Of a DNA stretch of 64,000 nucleotides, positions 17,661 through 26,365 are shown piece by piece (positions within the stretch are counted from its first letter, which is position 1; the number at the start of each line of letters is the position of its first letter). The DNA lies in NCBI GenBank assembly GCA_016716305.1, contig JADJWP010000002.1:1424501-1488500 (forward strand), in the 5' to 3' direction. This DNA comes from Chloracidobacterium sp. GTDB lineage: Bacteria; Acidobacteriota; Blastocatellia; Pyrinomonadales; Pyrinomonadaceae. A program made the translations under genes and the position numbers. The notes under the pieces are model-generated. The model had not been told where the DNA came from. It made no database searches and saw nothing but the letters and a program-made list of their open reading frames with translations.

Positions 17661-19624
17661 GGTTCTCCAAACACCGGGATCTTTTCTCAATTCTATTGGC
17701 CATGACACTGGCTTTTGGCGCCCTCGTTGAAACGGCAGGCGCTCAAGAGGGCTCATCGATAGCCGAAGGCCCCAAAAGCGAAACGCCTCTGAACTCGATC
17801 GGCTCCGTTGGGTCACAGGTCGAATTTGACTCCATCGCACGCACCTACCATCAAGGTACGCCTTATTCGCTTCCGCACGCGATGTTCGTCATCGACCGCC
17901 GCGATGGCAACAAGATCTACTACGTCAATTCTCTCAGATTTCGGTTTCACAAGGATTTTTTGTATGCGACCTATCTTGCGCCGCTGGGAGCCGATGTCTT
18001 CAAACCGGTTTACATAGACGAGGACCGAAGGTTCATCGTCGGCAGCGTCGCATGGCAGCGAACGGTCGAACGCTTCACATGGGAGCTTTGGGAAGGCGAC
18101 ATGGCGACCGCCGAGCATATCAAAACGGCGAACGATGTGATCAACAAGACGTTTTTCACCGCCGTCGCTTTCAAACCGAATTCGTCGCATCAGCAAGACG
18201 CTTCGGCAAACCTTGAGATCGCTCGGATACTGCAAAGCGATATCAATAGGAATCAGGAATACCTTGCGCTGAATACCGGCCGGGCCGTCGGGCGCCTTCA
18301 CATAATCGATAAGCTCGACGATACGGTCGAGATCGGCGACAACGAGATCGTCGTACTCAAAGAACTTCCGATATCGCTTCCACCCGTTCGCGGGATCATT
18401 GTCGCAAAACCTTCGTCGCCGCTTTCGCACGTAAATGTGCTCGCAAAAGGTTGGGGTATTCCCAATGTCTATATCAAGGATGCAGACAAGCTGTTTGCTG
18501 ACAAGAACACATTCGTCTGGGAACTCGAAGCCACATTGACCGGGTACAAATTAAATCCGGTCGATGCCGAGAAACTAAAGACGGCATTCGTTTCGCCCGA
18601 TCAGCAGGTTCCGCCGGTCGATCTGAAGGTGACCAGGCTGGCAGATCTCCGCCAACAGCGGCGCACCGACAGCGTGGCATATGGCGGTAAGGCCGCGAAC
18701 CAGGGTGAGATCATACATGCCCGCGTACCGGGGATCACCATACCCGACGGTTTCTCGATCCCCTTCTATTGGTACGACAAGTTCATGAAGGCCAACGGTC
18801 TCGACAAAACGGTAACTGCCCTTTTGGACGATTACGATTTCATCCACAATCCGCGTTATCGGCGCGAAAAACTTGAGGAACTGCGTGCCGCGATAGAAAA
18901 CGGTCGCTTCGACCCCGCACTTCGGAGACAGGTCATACAGAAATGGCGAACGCTTGGTTTTCGCCCCGTATTTGTCCGCAGTTCGTCAAACGCCGAGGAC
19001 CTGCCGAACTTTTCGGGGGCCGGGCTTTATTCGAGCGTCCCGAACGTACGAACTCAGGCCGCTCTTATCAACGCGGTCAAGAAGGTCTGGGCTTCGCTGT
19101 GGAAGGCTCAGGCCTACGAGGCCCGGGTTCGAAATTACGTTAGCCAGACAGACGTTTATATGTCTGCCCTTATCCAGGTCGGCGTAGACATGCAAAAGGG
19201 CGGGGTCCTGATAACCAAGGATCCGTTCAATAACACCAAAGGCGATGCCGTTTACATAAGCGCGGTATGCGGCCACAATTCGCGTGTAGTTAACAACTCA
19301 GGGCTGCCCGAACAAGTGCTTTACTTGCCGGGCTCTGATTCCATCTCGGTGATGACGCTTTCGGATCAGGAAAACTCGCTTAGATTTGACATCCGCGGAG
19401 CTCTCAAACAGACCAATGATAAATGTGCAGATCCGCAGGGCCGCGTCCTGACCGACACACAGATCCGATCGCTGGCGCGTTCGGCGATGACGATAAGCGA
19501 TGTCTTTGGCTCGGGCGCACAGGATATTGAATGGGGTATATTGGCGAATAAGATCTACGTCGTACAGGCCCGGCCATACATCGATTCGGTAAAGCCGTTC
19601 GAAAACAATTCGGCACAGCCTTGA
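17657..19624 (+). CDS. Exported PEP/pyruvate-dikinase-like protein with phosphohistidine and ATP-grasp domains
   Basis: A 655-residue protein. Residues 1-29 form a signal peptide (hydrophobic 10-22, TAGAQ cleavage). Residues 30-230 are unassigned. A phosphohistidine swivel domain (GIIVAKPSSPLSHVNVLAKG, H258) precedes an ATP-grasp nucleotide-binding domain (GGKAANQGE at 343-351; RSSSNAEDLPNFSGAGLYSS at 441-460). His domain before ATP-grasp, with no PEP-binding barrel, is the order of plant glucan water dikinase rather than of PPDK or PEP synthase. An ATP-using enzyme with an export signal is odd; either the periplasm is not its site of action or the domains are non-catalytic. Coupled to can by ATGA. 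Confidence 0.8.
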   Translation: MRFSKHRDLFSILLAMTLAFGALVETAGAQEGSSIAEGPKSETPLNSIGSVGSQVEFDSIARTYHQGTPYSLPHAMFVIDRRDGNKIYYVNSLRFRFHKDFLYATYLAPLGADVFKPVYIDEDRRFIVGSVAWQRTVERFTWELWEGDMATAEHIKTANDVINKTFFTAVAFKPNSSHQQDASANLEIARILQSDINRNQEYLALNTGRAVGRLHIIDKLDDTVEIGDNEIVVLKELPISLPPVRGIIVAKPSSPLSHVNVLAKGWGIPNVYIKDADKLFADKNTFVWELEATLTGYKLNPVDAEKLKTAFVSPDQQVPPVDLKVTRLADLRQQRRTDSVAYGGKAANQGEIIHARVPGITIPDGFSIPFYWYDKFMKANGLDKTVTALLDDYDFIHNPRYRREKLEELRAAIENGRFDPALRRQVIQKWRTLGFRPVFVRSSSNAEDLPNFSGAGLYSSVPNVRTQAALINAVKKVWASLWKAQAYEARVRNYVSQTDVYMSALIQVGVDMQKGGVLITKDPFNNTKGDAVYISAVCGHNSRVVNNSGLPEQVLYLPGSDSISVMTLSDQENSLRFDIRGALKQTNDKCADPQGRVLTDTQIRSLARSAMTISDVFGSGAQDIEWGILANKIYVVQARPYIDSVKPFENNSAQP

Positions 19625-19642
19625 AGTACAATAGAAGAAATT

Positions 19643-20179
19643 ATGAAATTACCAGCTGCAATGATGATCGCTTTCTCGGTTCTCGGGTGCGGGACTTCCG
19701 GTACACCGGTCGCCCAAAACTCTGAGGCAAATTCTGCTTCGGGACCGATGCGTACCGAAAGGGCGCGGTCGACCATCGATCACACGACCGAAAATCAAAC
19801 GCCCAAGGGCCCCGCGTCTAATTCGAATTCGACCGGCGGAAAATGGTCGCAGAGCGGTGAACCGATAGACACCAAACCGTTCGATGACGCGATCGCGGCT
19901 GCCGAGAGATCGCTGAAGGCGAAGTCGTCAGACCCGGTCGCGAAACTCGCCGCCGCCGATGCATATTTCAAGCGAGGGTTTGCTCTGACCGAAGCACGCC
20001 AATATGCCTCCGCGCTTGGCGATTACCGCCGGGCATTGAAGATACTTCCTGATCACGAAGACTCGCTGAAATGGGAGAAACAGATAATCGGCATCTATGA
20101 AATGATGAAAAAGGACTATCCGAAACCGGGCGAAGAACCGCCGCCGCTTCCTTTCAAGGGTGAAAAAGGCACGATCTAA
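19643..20179 (+). CDS. Putative lipoprotein with TPR-like helices
   Basis: 178 residues. A short signal ends in the lipobox VLGC (Cys about residue 16). A Ser/Asn-rich linker follows to about residue 75. Then come two to three TPR-like helices (DAIAAAERSLKAKSSDPVAKLAAADAYF, ALGDYRRALKILPDHEDSLKWEK) and a Pro-rich end. Likely an outer-membrane-anchored scaffold. It lies 18 bp after the dikinase-like gene and overlaps nothing downstream. Function unknown. Confidence 0.72.
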   Translation: MKLPAAMMIAFSVLGCGTSGTPVAQNSEANSASGPMRTERARSTIDHTTENQTPKGPASNSNSTGGKWSQSGEPIDTKPFDDAIAAAERSLKAKSSDPVAKLAAADAYFKRGFALTEARQYASALGDYRRALKILPDHEDSLKWEKQIIGIYEMMKKDYPKPGEEPPPLPFKGEKGTI

Positions 20180-20180
20180 A

Positions 20181-20579
20181 ATGCCGAGAACGATCACCTT
20201 CGCGCTCGCTGCCGCTGCTATTTGTTTGCTTGCTTCAAGCCAAACGATGTCGCAGGCACCGACAAGGATAAACTTTGCCCGGGGTTCGACCTCGGCCTTG
20301 GTTACCGGCAGGTTAAGCGGATATGAGGAGCAGAGATCATTTGTACTGAGAGTCAGGTCGGGTCAGACGATACGTACCTGGCAACCTGGCGATCCGGGTC
20401 CGATCACGATCGCGATCGCCGACCCGGACGGCAATGATGTCGGCGACATGGACGCGTCATGCAATAACCGCCGGGAGGTTTCGCCCACCAAGGCCGGAGA
20501 TTATGTCCTCACGGTCGTTGAGTGCAGAAAAGCGGACGAATGGCGTGGCCGCTTCAATTTCCGCGTCAGCGTCAAATAG
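20181..20579 (+). CDS. Small secreted beta-sandwich-like protein, unknown
   Basis: 132 residues with a signal peptide (hydrophobic residues 5-18, ending SQTMSQA). The mature part has alternating short strands resembling bacterial pre-peptidase C-terminal (PPC) beta-sandwich domains: ALVTGRLSGYEEQRSFVLRV, ITIAIADPDGNDVG, GDYVLTVVECR. It includes two Cys that could form a disulfide. The ATG at 20181 follows the previous stop by one base; an upstream TTG frame start is less likely. I do not recognise a named family. Confidence 0.65.
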   Translation: MPRTITFALAAAAICLLASSQTMSQAPTRINFARGSTSALVTGRLSGYEEQRSFVLRVRSGQTIRTWQPGDPGPITIAIADPDGNDVGDMDASCNNRREVSPTKAGDYVLTVVECRKADEWRGRFNFRVSVK

Positions 20580-20659
20580 ACAAACCGCCCTTCAAGGCTC
20601 TAAACTATCGGTTTTGCGATAACATACATTTTTTACCTATTGGAGACGACTTTAACAGA

Positions 20660-21223
20660 ATGGCACTTTCAGCAAACGATATCAGAAAGGGAATGGTGAT
20701 CCTCCATGAGGGCGTTCCGGTAAAGGTGATGGAATTTCACCATCACACGCCGGGCAACCTGCGAGCGATGGTTCAGGCAAGGCTTCGAAACCTGTTGACG
20801 GGCAATTCATTCGAATTCCGGTTTCGCTCGAACGACACCCTTGAGCGCGTGATCCTCGATCAGCAGAAAATGGAATATTTGTATTCAGATGGCTCTCATC
20901 ACCATTTCATGAATCAGGAAAACTATGAGCAGGTCGCGTTGACCGAAGACGAATTGGGCGACGCGGCGCAATGGCTGATGGCGGGGCTCAAGATCGAGGT
21001 CGAATTCTACAACGGAACCCCGATCGGGGTAACTCTGCCGGCTTCGATGGAATTGACGGTCACGCAGACCGAACCGCAGCTTAAGGGTGCGACCGCTTCG
21101 AATTCGAATAAGCCGGCGACGCTGGAAAACGGGGTAACGCTTTACGTTCCGCCATTTATCGCCGAAGGAGAAAAGATCCGCGTCAACCCGACCGAAGCTA
21201 AGTATATGGAACGGGTCAAGTAA
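20660..21223 (+). CDS. efp: Elongation factor P
   Basis: Binds the ribosome between the P and E sites and relieves stalling at polyproline. The 187 residues give the three-domain layout (KOW-like N-domain, then two OB domains ending GEKIRVNPTEAKYMERVK). The start MALSANDIRKGM at 20660 matches the family; GGAGACG lies upstream, and the longer reading frame from 20522 is not needed. The tip loop that normally carries a modified Lys or Arg reads TPGNLRA, with Asn33 at the tip and Arg35 two residues on, so the usual lysylation or rhamnosylation target is absent. Confidence 0.95.
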   Translation: MALSANDIRKGMVILHEGVPVKVMEFHHHTPGNLRAMVQARLRNLLTGNSFEFRFRSNDTLERVILDQQKMEYLYSDGSHHHFMNQENYEQVALTEDELGDAAQWLMAGLKIEVEFYNGTPIGVTLPASMELTVTQTEPQLKGATASNSNKPATLENGVTLYVPPFIAEGEKIRVNPTEAKYMERVK

Positions 21224-21270
21224 TCTGGCGTAACCTTCGATCAGCACTTAAAATGTGCCGAGCCGTTGAC

Positions 21271-21307
21271 GGGCTTTAGCCTCAATACTATTGTTGGGCT
21301 AAAGCCC
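21271..21307. repeat. GGGCTTTAGCC / GGCTAAAGCCC inverted repeat
   Basis: Perfect 11-bp arms (21271-21281 and 21297-21307) with a 15-nt loop, between efp and kdtA. No T-tract follows. Elements with GGGCTTTAGCC-type arms are frequent dispersed intergenic repeats in Acidobacteria and related genomes. It may also act as an mRNA 3' end stabiliser for efp. Confidence 0.6.
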
Positions 21308-21357
21308 TATCTATTTCTGAGAAAAGATATCCGTCGGCTGAAGCAGTTGGCAATTGA

Positions 21358-22686
21358 ATGTACCTTTTATATTCGATCGCGTACTCGATAGTTTTTCTTT
21401 TAATGCTTCCGGCATTTCTTCTTCGGCGCCAGAAATACGCATCAGGCTTTAAGCAGCGTCTCGGCAGCTATCCCAGCTTCGACCAGGACGAACGAAAAGT
21501 TATCTGGCTTCATTGTGTTTCCGTCGGCGAAGCGAATGCCGCGCGTCCGCTCGTCGATAAGCTGCTCGCCGATCTTCCGGCTCATCGGCTTGTGATCTCG
21601 ACCGTGACAAAGACGGGACAGGACCTGGCGAAAACGATCTTCGCCGACAAAGCGGATGCGGTCTTCTACTTCCCTTACGATTGGAGATTCAGCGTCCGAA
21701 AAGCTCTCGCAAACTACCGACCATCACTTGTTCTCCTGATGGAAACTGAGATCTGGCCGCGATTTATCCACGAAGCAAAGCTCGCGGGTTCTAAGGTAGC
21801 AATCGTAAACGGCCGTCTGTCGGAGACTTCGGCTCATAGATATGCAAACCTCCGCGCTTTTATCAAACGCGTGCTCTCTGATATTGATGCCGCATTGATG
21901 CAGGGCGAAGCTGATGCAAGAAGGCTGATGTCGCTTGGCATGGCCCCTTCGCGCGTGACCGTCACCGGCAACCTCAAGTTTGATATCACGGTCTCGCCCG
22001 ACGACCACGCGATCGCTTCGCACCTTGACGAACGGTTTCATTTCGACGGCGAGCGGCCGGTCATCGCCGCTGCGAGTACACACGAGCCCGAAGAACGCTG
22101 GATTCTCGAAGCTTATTGTTCGCTCATGAATGATGACAAGCCGCTCAAGCCGCGGCTGCTGATCGCCCCTCGGCACCCTGAGAGGTTCGAGTCGGTCGTC
22201 CAACTGCTTCGCGAATTTCGTGACGACCCGTCGTGTGAGTATCCGCGATATAGTTTCGCTCGTCGTTCCTCTGAACCGGAAAATGGTGATAGGACCGCCG
22301 ATGTCATTCTGCTGGACAGTATCGGCGAACTTCGTGCCGCATACTCTCTTTGCAATATAGTTTTCGTTGGCGGATCGCTGATCCCGCATGGCGGTCAGAG
22401 CGTTCTCGAACCGGCAGCTGTCGGAAAGGCCGTCATCACCGGGCCATATACGCATAATTTTGCCGATGTCGTCAGAGTTTTCCTGGGCAATAGTGCTTTG
22501 ATCCAATTACCCGTAGTTCAAGATGTATTAAAGGCAGACGAGCTTTTTCTCGCCCTCTCCGATCTGCTCGAATCGCCGAAAACGATCGCCGAACTGGGGC
22601 ACAACGCCAAAGCCGTTATGAACGCGAACCGAGGAGCGACGGAGAGCACAGTTAAATCGCTCCGAGTGATCATCTCCAAGAGCTGA
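21358..22686 (+). CDS. kdtA: 3-deoxy-D-manno-octulosonic acid transferase
   Basis: Adds Kdo from CMP-Kdo to lipid A precursor at the inner face of the cytoplasmic membrane; its presence shows an LPS-type outer membrane. The N-terminus is a membrane anchor (YLLYSIAYSIVFLLMLPAFLL). The catalytic Glu lies in WLHCVSVGEANAARPL. The C-domain has the donor-binding FVGGSLIPHGGQSVLEPAAVGKAVITGP. At 442 residues it is slightly longer than E. coli WaaA. It is followed nine bases later by a glycosyltransferase. Confidence 0.94.
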   Translation: MYLLYSIAYSIVFLLMLPAFLLRRQKYASGFKQRLGSYPSFDQDERKVIWLHCVSVGEANAARPLVDKLLADLPAHRLVISTVTKTGQDLAKTIFADKADAVFYFPYDWRFSVRKALANYRPSLVLLMETEIWPRFIHEAKLAGSKVAIVNGRLSETSAHRYANLRAFIKRVLSDIDAALMQGEADARRLMSLGMAPSRVTVTGNLKFDITVSPDDHAIASHLDERFHFDGERPVIAAASTHEPEERWILEAYCSLMNDDKPLKPRLLIAPRHPERFESVVQLLREFRDDPSCEYPRYSFARRSSEPENGDRTADVILLDSIGELRAAYSLCNIVFVGGSLIPHGGQSVLEPAAVGKAVITGPYTHNFADVVRVFLGNSALIQLPVVQDVLKADELFLALSDLLESPKTIAELGHNAKAVMNANRGATESTVKSLRVIISKS

Positions 22687-22695
22687 CCGCTTCAA

Positions 22696-23901
22696 ATGAC
22701 CTATATCTTTTGTATCTTCGCTGCAGTTCTGATCTGGTTCAGCGTCAAGTCGTTTCTCGGTGGTATCGCATACCTGCGTTATTTCAGAGCAGAGCTTTCC
22801 GCCGTGAGGCCTGACTGGCAGCCCTTTGCGACGATCATAGCTCCATGCAAGGGCCTTGATGACGGGTTGGAACAAAACCTCACGGCGTTGATTGAACTGG
22901 ATTACCCGGAGTATGAGGTGATCTTTGTCGTTGATGATCCGGAAGATCCGGCGGTAAAGGTCATTCAAGCCGTTTCGCAGACGGGGGAAGGCTATCGAAA
23001 GAAAACGGCTCTGACAGTCGCACCGAAGGCGACCGATTCGAGCCAAAAGGTCGAGAATTTAAGAGAAGGAGTGATTCATGCCGATCCGCGAAGCGAGGTC
23101 TTTGTATTCGTAGATTCCGATGCACGTCCGTCGCCTGCCTGGCTGAGGGCGTTGGTCGCACCTCTTCGCGATGAGACGATCGGGGCAACGACGGGCTACC
23201 GCTGGTTCATTTCCGAAGATCCGTCGCTGGCGAGCGAGATCCGTTCGTCGTGGAACGCATCGATCGCATCGGCGCTCGGTCCGAACGCCAGAAGCAATTT
23301 CTGTTGGGGCGGCTCGATGGCGATCCGGCGTGACACATTCGAAAGACTAAATATCCGTGACCGCTGGCACGGATCGCTCTCGGACGACTTCACCGTAACA
23401 CGCGCGATGAATGCCGGAGATCTGCCGATCAGATTCGTACCCGAAGCCCTCGCAGCCTCGGTCGAAAACTGCACCATTGGTCAGCTGTTCGAATTCACCA
23501 ATCGACAGATGAAGATCACACGCGTTTATATGCCAAAGCTCTGGCTAATGTCGTTCTTCGGGTCGGCTTTGTTCAATTCGGTGTTGATCACGGCCTTCCT
23601 GATCGTCATTTTCAGCAGGGCCAATACGGCTCTGGTCTGGGCAGCGATCTTTACTCTGATCACGGTCTCTGGGTTCAGCGTCGGCAAGGCGTGGACCCGA
23701 CTTCGGGCAGTTCGTCTCGTCCTTTCCCAGCACGCAAGAGCCCTTGATAGACAATGGCTCACCCAAAATACTCTATGGCTGATAACTCCGGCCGTTTTTC
23801 TCGTCAATTGTTTTTCCGCCCTTTCACGCCGAATGCGCTGGCGCGGTACCGAGTACGAAATGGCATCGCCCGAGGTGACAAAGATAATCGAGCCAGGTTA
23901 G
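22696..23901 (+). CDS. GT2/GT21-type membrane glycosyltransferase (ceramide glucosyltransferase-like)
   Basis: 401 residues: an N-terminal TM helix (2-22) and a GT-A catalytic domain with D motifs in FVVDDPEDPA, VFVDSDARPSPAW and GSLSDDFTVTRAM. The last motif, FTNRQMKITRVY, resembles the (Q/R)xxRW box. Two or three C-terminal TM helices end it. The motif set is that of GT21 ceramide glucosyltransferases and of HpnI hopanoid glycosyltransferases. The acceptor is probably a membrane lipid. It lies directly after kdtA, so a glycolipid or LPS role fits. Confidence 0.85.
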   Translation: MTYIFCIFAAVLIWFSVKSFLGGIAYLRYFRAELSAVRPDWQPFATIIAPCKGLDDGLEQNLTALIELDYPEYEVIFVVDDPEDPAVKVIQAVSQTGEGYRKKTALTVAPKATDSSQKVENLREGVIHADPRSEVFVFVDSDARPSPAWLRALVAPLRDETIGATTGYRWFISEDPSLASEIRSSWNASIASALGPNARSNFCWGGSMAIRRDTFERLNIRDRWHGSLSDDFTVTRAMNAGDLPIRFVPEALAASVENCTIGQLFEFTNRQMKITRVYMPKLWLMSFFGSALFNSVLITAFLIVIFSRANTALVWAAIFTLITVSGFSVGKAWTRLRAVRLVLSQHARALDRQWLTQNTLWLITPAVFLVNCFSALSRRMRWRGTEYEMASPEVTKIIEPG

Positions 23902-24013
23902 ATCGGGGCCCAAACGTGGCTTTCGCCCGATAGCTCCGGCCAAATGTAGTAAGATACTCTTTATCAGATCGATTCTCGGCAAGCCAGTATCGGCCCGGCG
24001 ACATCGTAACTAT

Positions 24014-25381
24014 ATGAGCTTACTTCGTGCGGCTTTGGCCTTTGCCATAATTTCATTATCTCTTGTTGCCGCGAACGGACAGAGCGTCCCTTCGACCGCG
24101 ACCGGCAAAGATCCGGTCATCATCATTCCGGGCATTACTGGCTCCGACCTTATAAATTCGAAAACTGAAAAGACGGTTTGGTTTAGAGCCGGGCGTGCAA
24201 AAGACGACGACATACGGCTTCCGATCTCGCCAAATCTAGCGGCCAACCGCGATAGCCTTGTAACCCGTGACATCATTCGGGGCGTTAAGTTGGCCGGGTT
24301 CCTGCCCGAGATCGAGATCTATGAGCGATTGATAGATGGGCTCCAAAAGCGTGGCGGTTACCGCGAAGCCAAATGGGATGACCCGGGCGTAGATGGCCAC
24401 CAGGACACGTTTTATGTTTTTCCATATGATTGGCGCCGCGATAACGTCGAAAGCGCCCGACTGCTGATCAGACAGATCGAGGACCTCAAAAAGAAACTCG
24501 GGAAACCCGATCTTAAGTTCAATATCATCGCTCATTCAATGGGCGGCCTCATCTCGCGCTATGCCGCAATGTACGGCAATGCGGACATTCCTCCGGGAAT
24601 TCCGCGGCCATCTTGGGCCGGGGCGATACATTTCAACAAGATCTTTCTTCTCGGAACGCCGAATGAGGGCTCCATCCTATCGCTCGAGGCTTTGCTGAAC
24701 GGTCTTTCATACATTCGCGGCGGGGTAAATCTTCCTTTCATTCGTGACATCACGCGGTTCGACGTTTTCACGATACCGTCGATATATCAGCTTCTCCCCC
24801 ACGAAACCAGCCTGATCGCCTACGACGAAGAACTCAAGCCGATAGCGATCGATATTTACGACCCGGCAACCTGGGACGAATACGACTGGAGTATATGGAA
24901 GGACAAGAATTTCAATCGCCGGGTGGATGCGGACGACCGGGAAAGGGCCCGGCCTTACTTTAGAGCGGTACTTAAACGTGCGAAAGACTTTCAAAGGGCG
25001 ATCAATGCCCGAACTGTCGGGAAAGTGCCGGTCTCGTTCTATTTGATGGGCGCCGACTGCAAGGATACTCAAAATGCGTTAGTGCTCTACCGCGACGAAA
25101 AGAAGGACCGTTGGATCACTCAATTCAAACCCACGGCATTCAAACGCTCTGACGGAACGCGGGTCACGGCCGAAGAGCTCAAACCTCTCTTGATCGCAAA
25201 GGGTGACGGCGTCGTTTCGCGTCGGTCGCTGGCGGGTGAGACATTCACGAAAAATGGCGGCCCGGCGATCTTGCCGATAGTCTCCGAACTCACACAATGC
25301 GAATCGCACAGCAGGCTTGTATCGAGCATTGAGATCCAGGACAAACTGTTCAGCATTTTGACCGAGATCACGGAAAAGTAG
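24014..25381 (+). CDS. Secreted LCAT-like alpha/beta-hydrolase
   Basis: 455 residues with a signal peptide (MSLLRAALAFAIISLSLVAANGQ). A lecithin:cholesterol-acyltransferase-type hydrolase follows: an oxyanion strand IIIPGITGSDL, then nucleophile elbow AHSMGGLISRYA. An Asp/His-bearing C-terminal half follows, including KGDGVVSRRSL and CESHSRLV. LCAT-family proteins act as phospholipases or lipid acyltransferases. The exact substrate is unknown. It stands 112 bp after the glycosyltransferase and 47 bp before the ATP synthase genes. Confidence 0.82.
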   Translation: MSLLRAALAFAIISLSLVAANGQSVPSTATGKDPVIIIPGITGSDLINSKTEKTVWFRAGRAKDDDIRLPISPNLAANRDSLVTRDIIRGVKLAGFLPEIEIYERLIDGLQKRGGYREAKWDDPGVDGHQDTFYVFPYDWRRDNVESARLLIRQIEDLKKKLGKPDLKFNIIAHSMGGLISRYAAMYGNADIPPGIPRPSWAGAIHFNKIFLLGTPNEGSILSLEALLNGLSYIRGGVNLPFIRDITRFDVFTIPSIYQLLPHETSLIAYDEELKPIAIDIYDPATWDEYDWSIWKDKNFNRRVDADDRERARPYFRAVLKRAKDFQRAINARTVGKVPVSFYLMGADCKDTQNALVLYRDEKKDRWITQFKPTAFKRSDGTRVTAEELKPLLIAKGDGVVSRRSLAGETFTKNGGPAILPIVSELTQCESHSRLVSSIEIQDKLFSILTEITEK

Positions 25382-25428
25382 TTTCATGGTCTTCAGGATC
25401 CGTCACAGATGAAAGGGGCGTTGCGGCT

Positions 25429-25857
25429 ATGATCAAAAACCTCTTGGACAGCGACATCGACCAACCGCAGACGGCACCAGCGGCAGAGAAAAGCTCATCT
25501 TCCTCCGAGATCCTGGGTCTATTTGACCCGATTTCGGATAAGAGTGAAACGAGATCAGATTCAAACGAAGATCGCGTACCGTTGAGCATTCACGAGCCGC
25601 CATTGCCGTTAGCTGACTACTCGCCGCCATCTGCCGGAGAAACGGTTCGCATGACGGGGCTCGCATGGTCCGCGGGCATTTCGCTCTTCGGATCGATAAT
25701 ATTCCTCTTGATCATCGGTTGGTTTGCCGACCTCCTGCTCGGCTCATCTCCATGGGGCATCGTCGGCGGGATCGTTCTCGGTTCGGTGATCGGGTTCATT
25801 CAGTTCTTCAGAATGAACGCCGAGATATTCAAGCGGTCCGAAAATGACGAGAAATGA
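25429..25857 (+). CDS. AtpZ/AtpI-like ATP synthase accessory membrane protein
   Basis: 142 residues. The N-terminal 75 are hydrophilic and low in complexity. The C-terminal part has two TM helices (GLAWSAGISLFGSIIFLLIIGWFADLLL and WGIVGGIVLGSVIGFIQFF) of the AtpZ type, found just ahead of F0 genes. Members are thought to help c-ring assembly or magnesium supply. The long hydrophilic head is unusual for this family. First gene of the F0 cluster. Confidence 0.78.
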   Translation: MIKNLLDSDIDQPQTAPAAEKSSSSSEILGLFDPISDKSETRSDSNEDRVPLSIHEPPLPLADYSPPSAGETVRMTGLAWSAGISLFGSIIFLLIIGWFADLLLGSSPWGIVGGIVLGSVIGFIQFFRMNAEIFKRSENDEK

Positions 25858-25934
25858 GCCTGCTCGATAGACCTTACAATCTCGACTGCGTCCTTTGAGT
25901 TTTCTCGATTTAACTTGTAGAATTTAGGGTTTGA

Positions 25935-26363
25935 ATGCGCGATGAGAACGAGCCTTTACGCAGCCCTGCTGAGGGTGTGATGCCCGATTCGCACCGGCGA
26001 ATATTGATCTTGATGGGCACATTAGGCGTCATTGGTTCGATCGCGGGCGGATCTTTTGTGTCACCGTTGTTTGGCGGGGGTGTTTTGATCGGCATTGGCC
26101 TTGCCTTTGTCAATTATTACTGGCTCAAGTATTCGCTTAGACGCGTCTTCGAAAATGCAGCCGATGGCGAGAGGCCGAAAGTTTCGGCTATCCGCTATCT
26201 TGCGAGATATTTTTCATTGGCGTTGGTTATCGCCGTGATCTTCGCGACGGATCTCGTTCCGATCATTGCGGTCATTCTCGGGCTCGCCGGCTTTGGATTT
26301 GCGGTGGTCGCCGAGGGTATTATCAGGATCTTTTGCAGCTTTCTTAACGGGAAGGAAATTTAA
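25935..26363 (+). CDS. atpI: ATP synthase subunit I-like protein (AtpI)
   Basis: 142 residues with four hydrophobic helices: ILILMGTLGVIGSIAGG, FGGGVLIGIGLAFVNYYWLKY, YFSLALVIAVIFATDL and PIIAVILGLAGFGFAVVAEG. This is the layout and gene position of AtpI, which helps build the c-ring. It ends two bases before atpB, so they are co-transcribed. Sequence similarity to AtpI is generic; the call rests largely on location. Confidence 0.75.
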   Translation: MRDENEPLRSPAEGVMPDSHRRILILMGTLGVIGSIAGGSFVSPLFGGGVLIGIGLAFVNYYWLKYSLRRVFENAADGERPKVSAIRYLARYFSLALVIAVIFATDLVPIIAVILGLAGFGFAVVAEGIIRIFCSFLNGKEI

Positions 26364-26365
26364 GA

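Noticed and set aside
23365..23380. TGGCACG inside the GT21-like gene
   Set aside because: Followed by GCTC rather than TTGC at -12, and inside a coding region.
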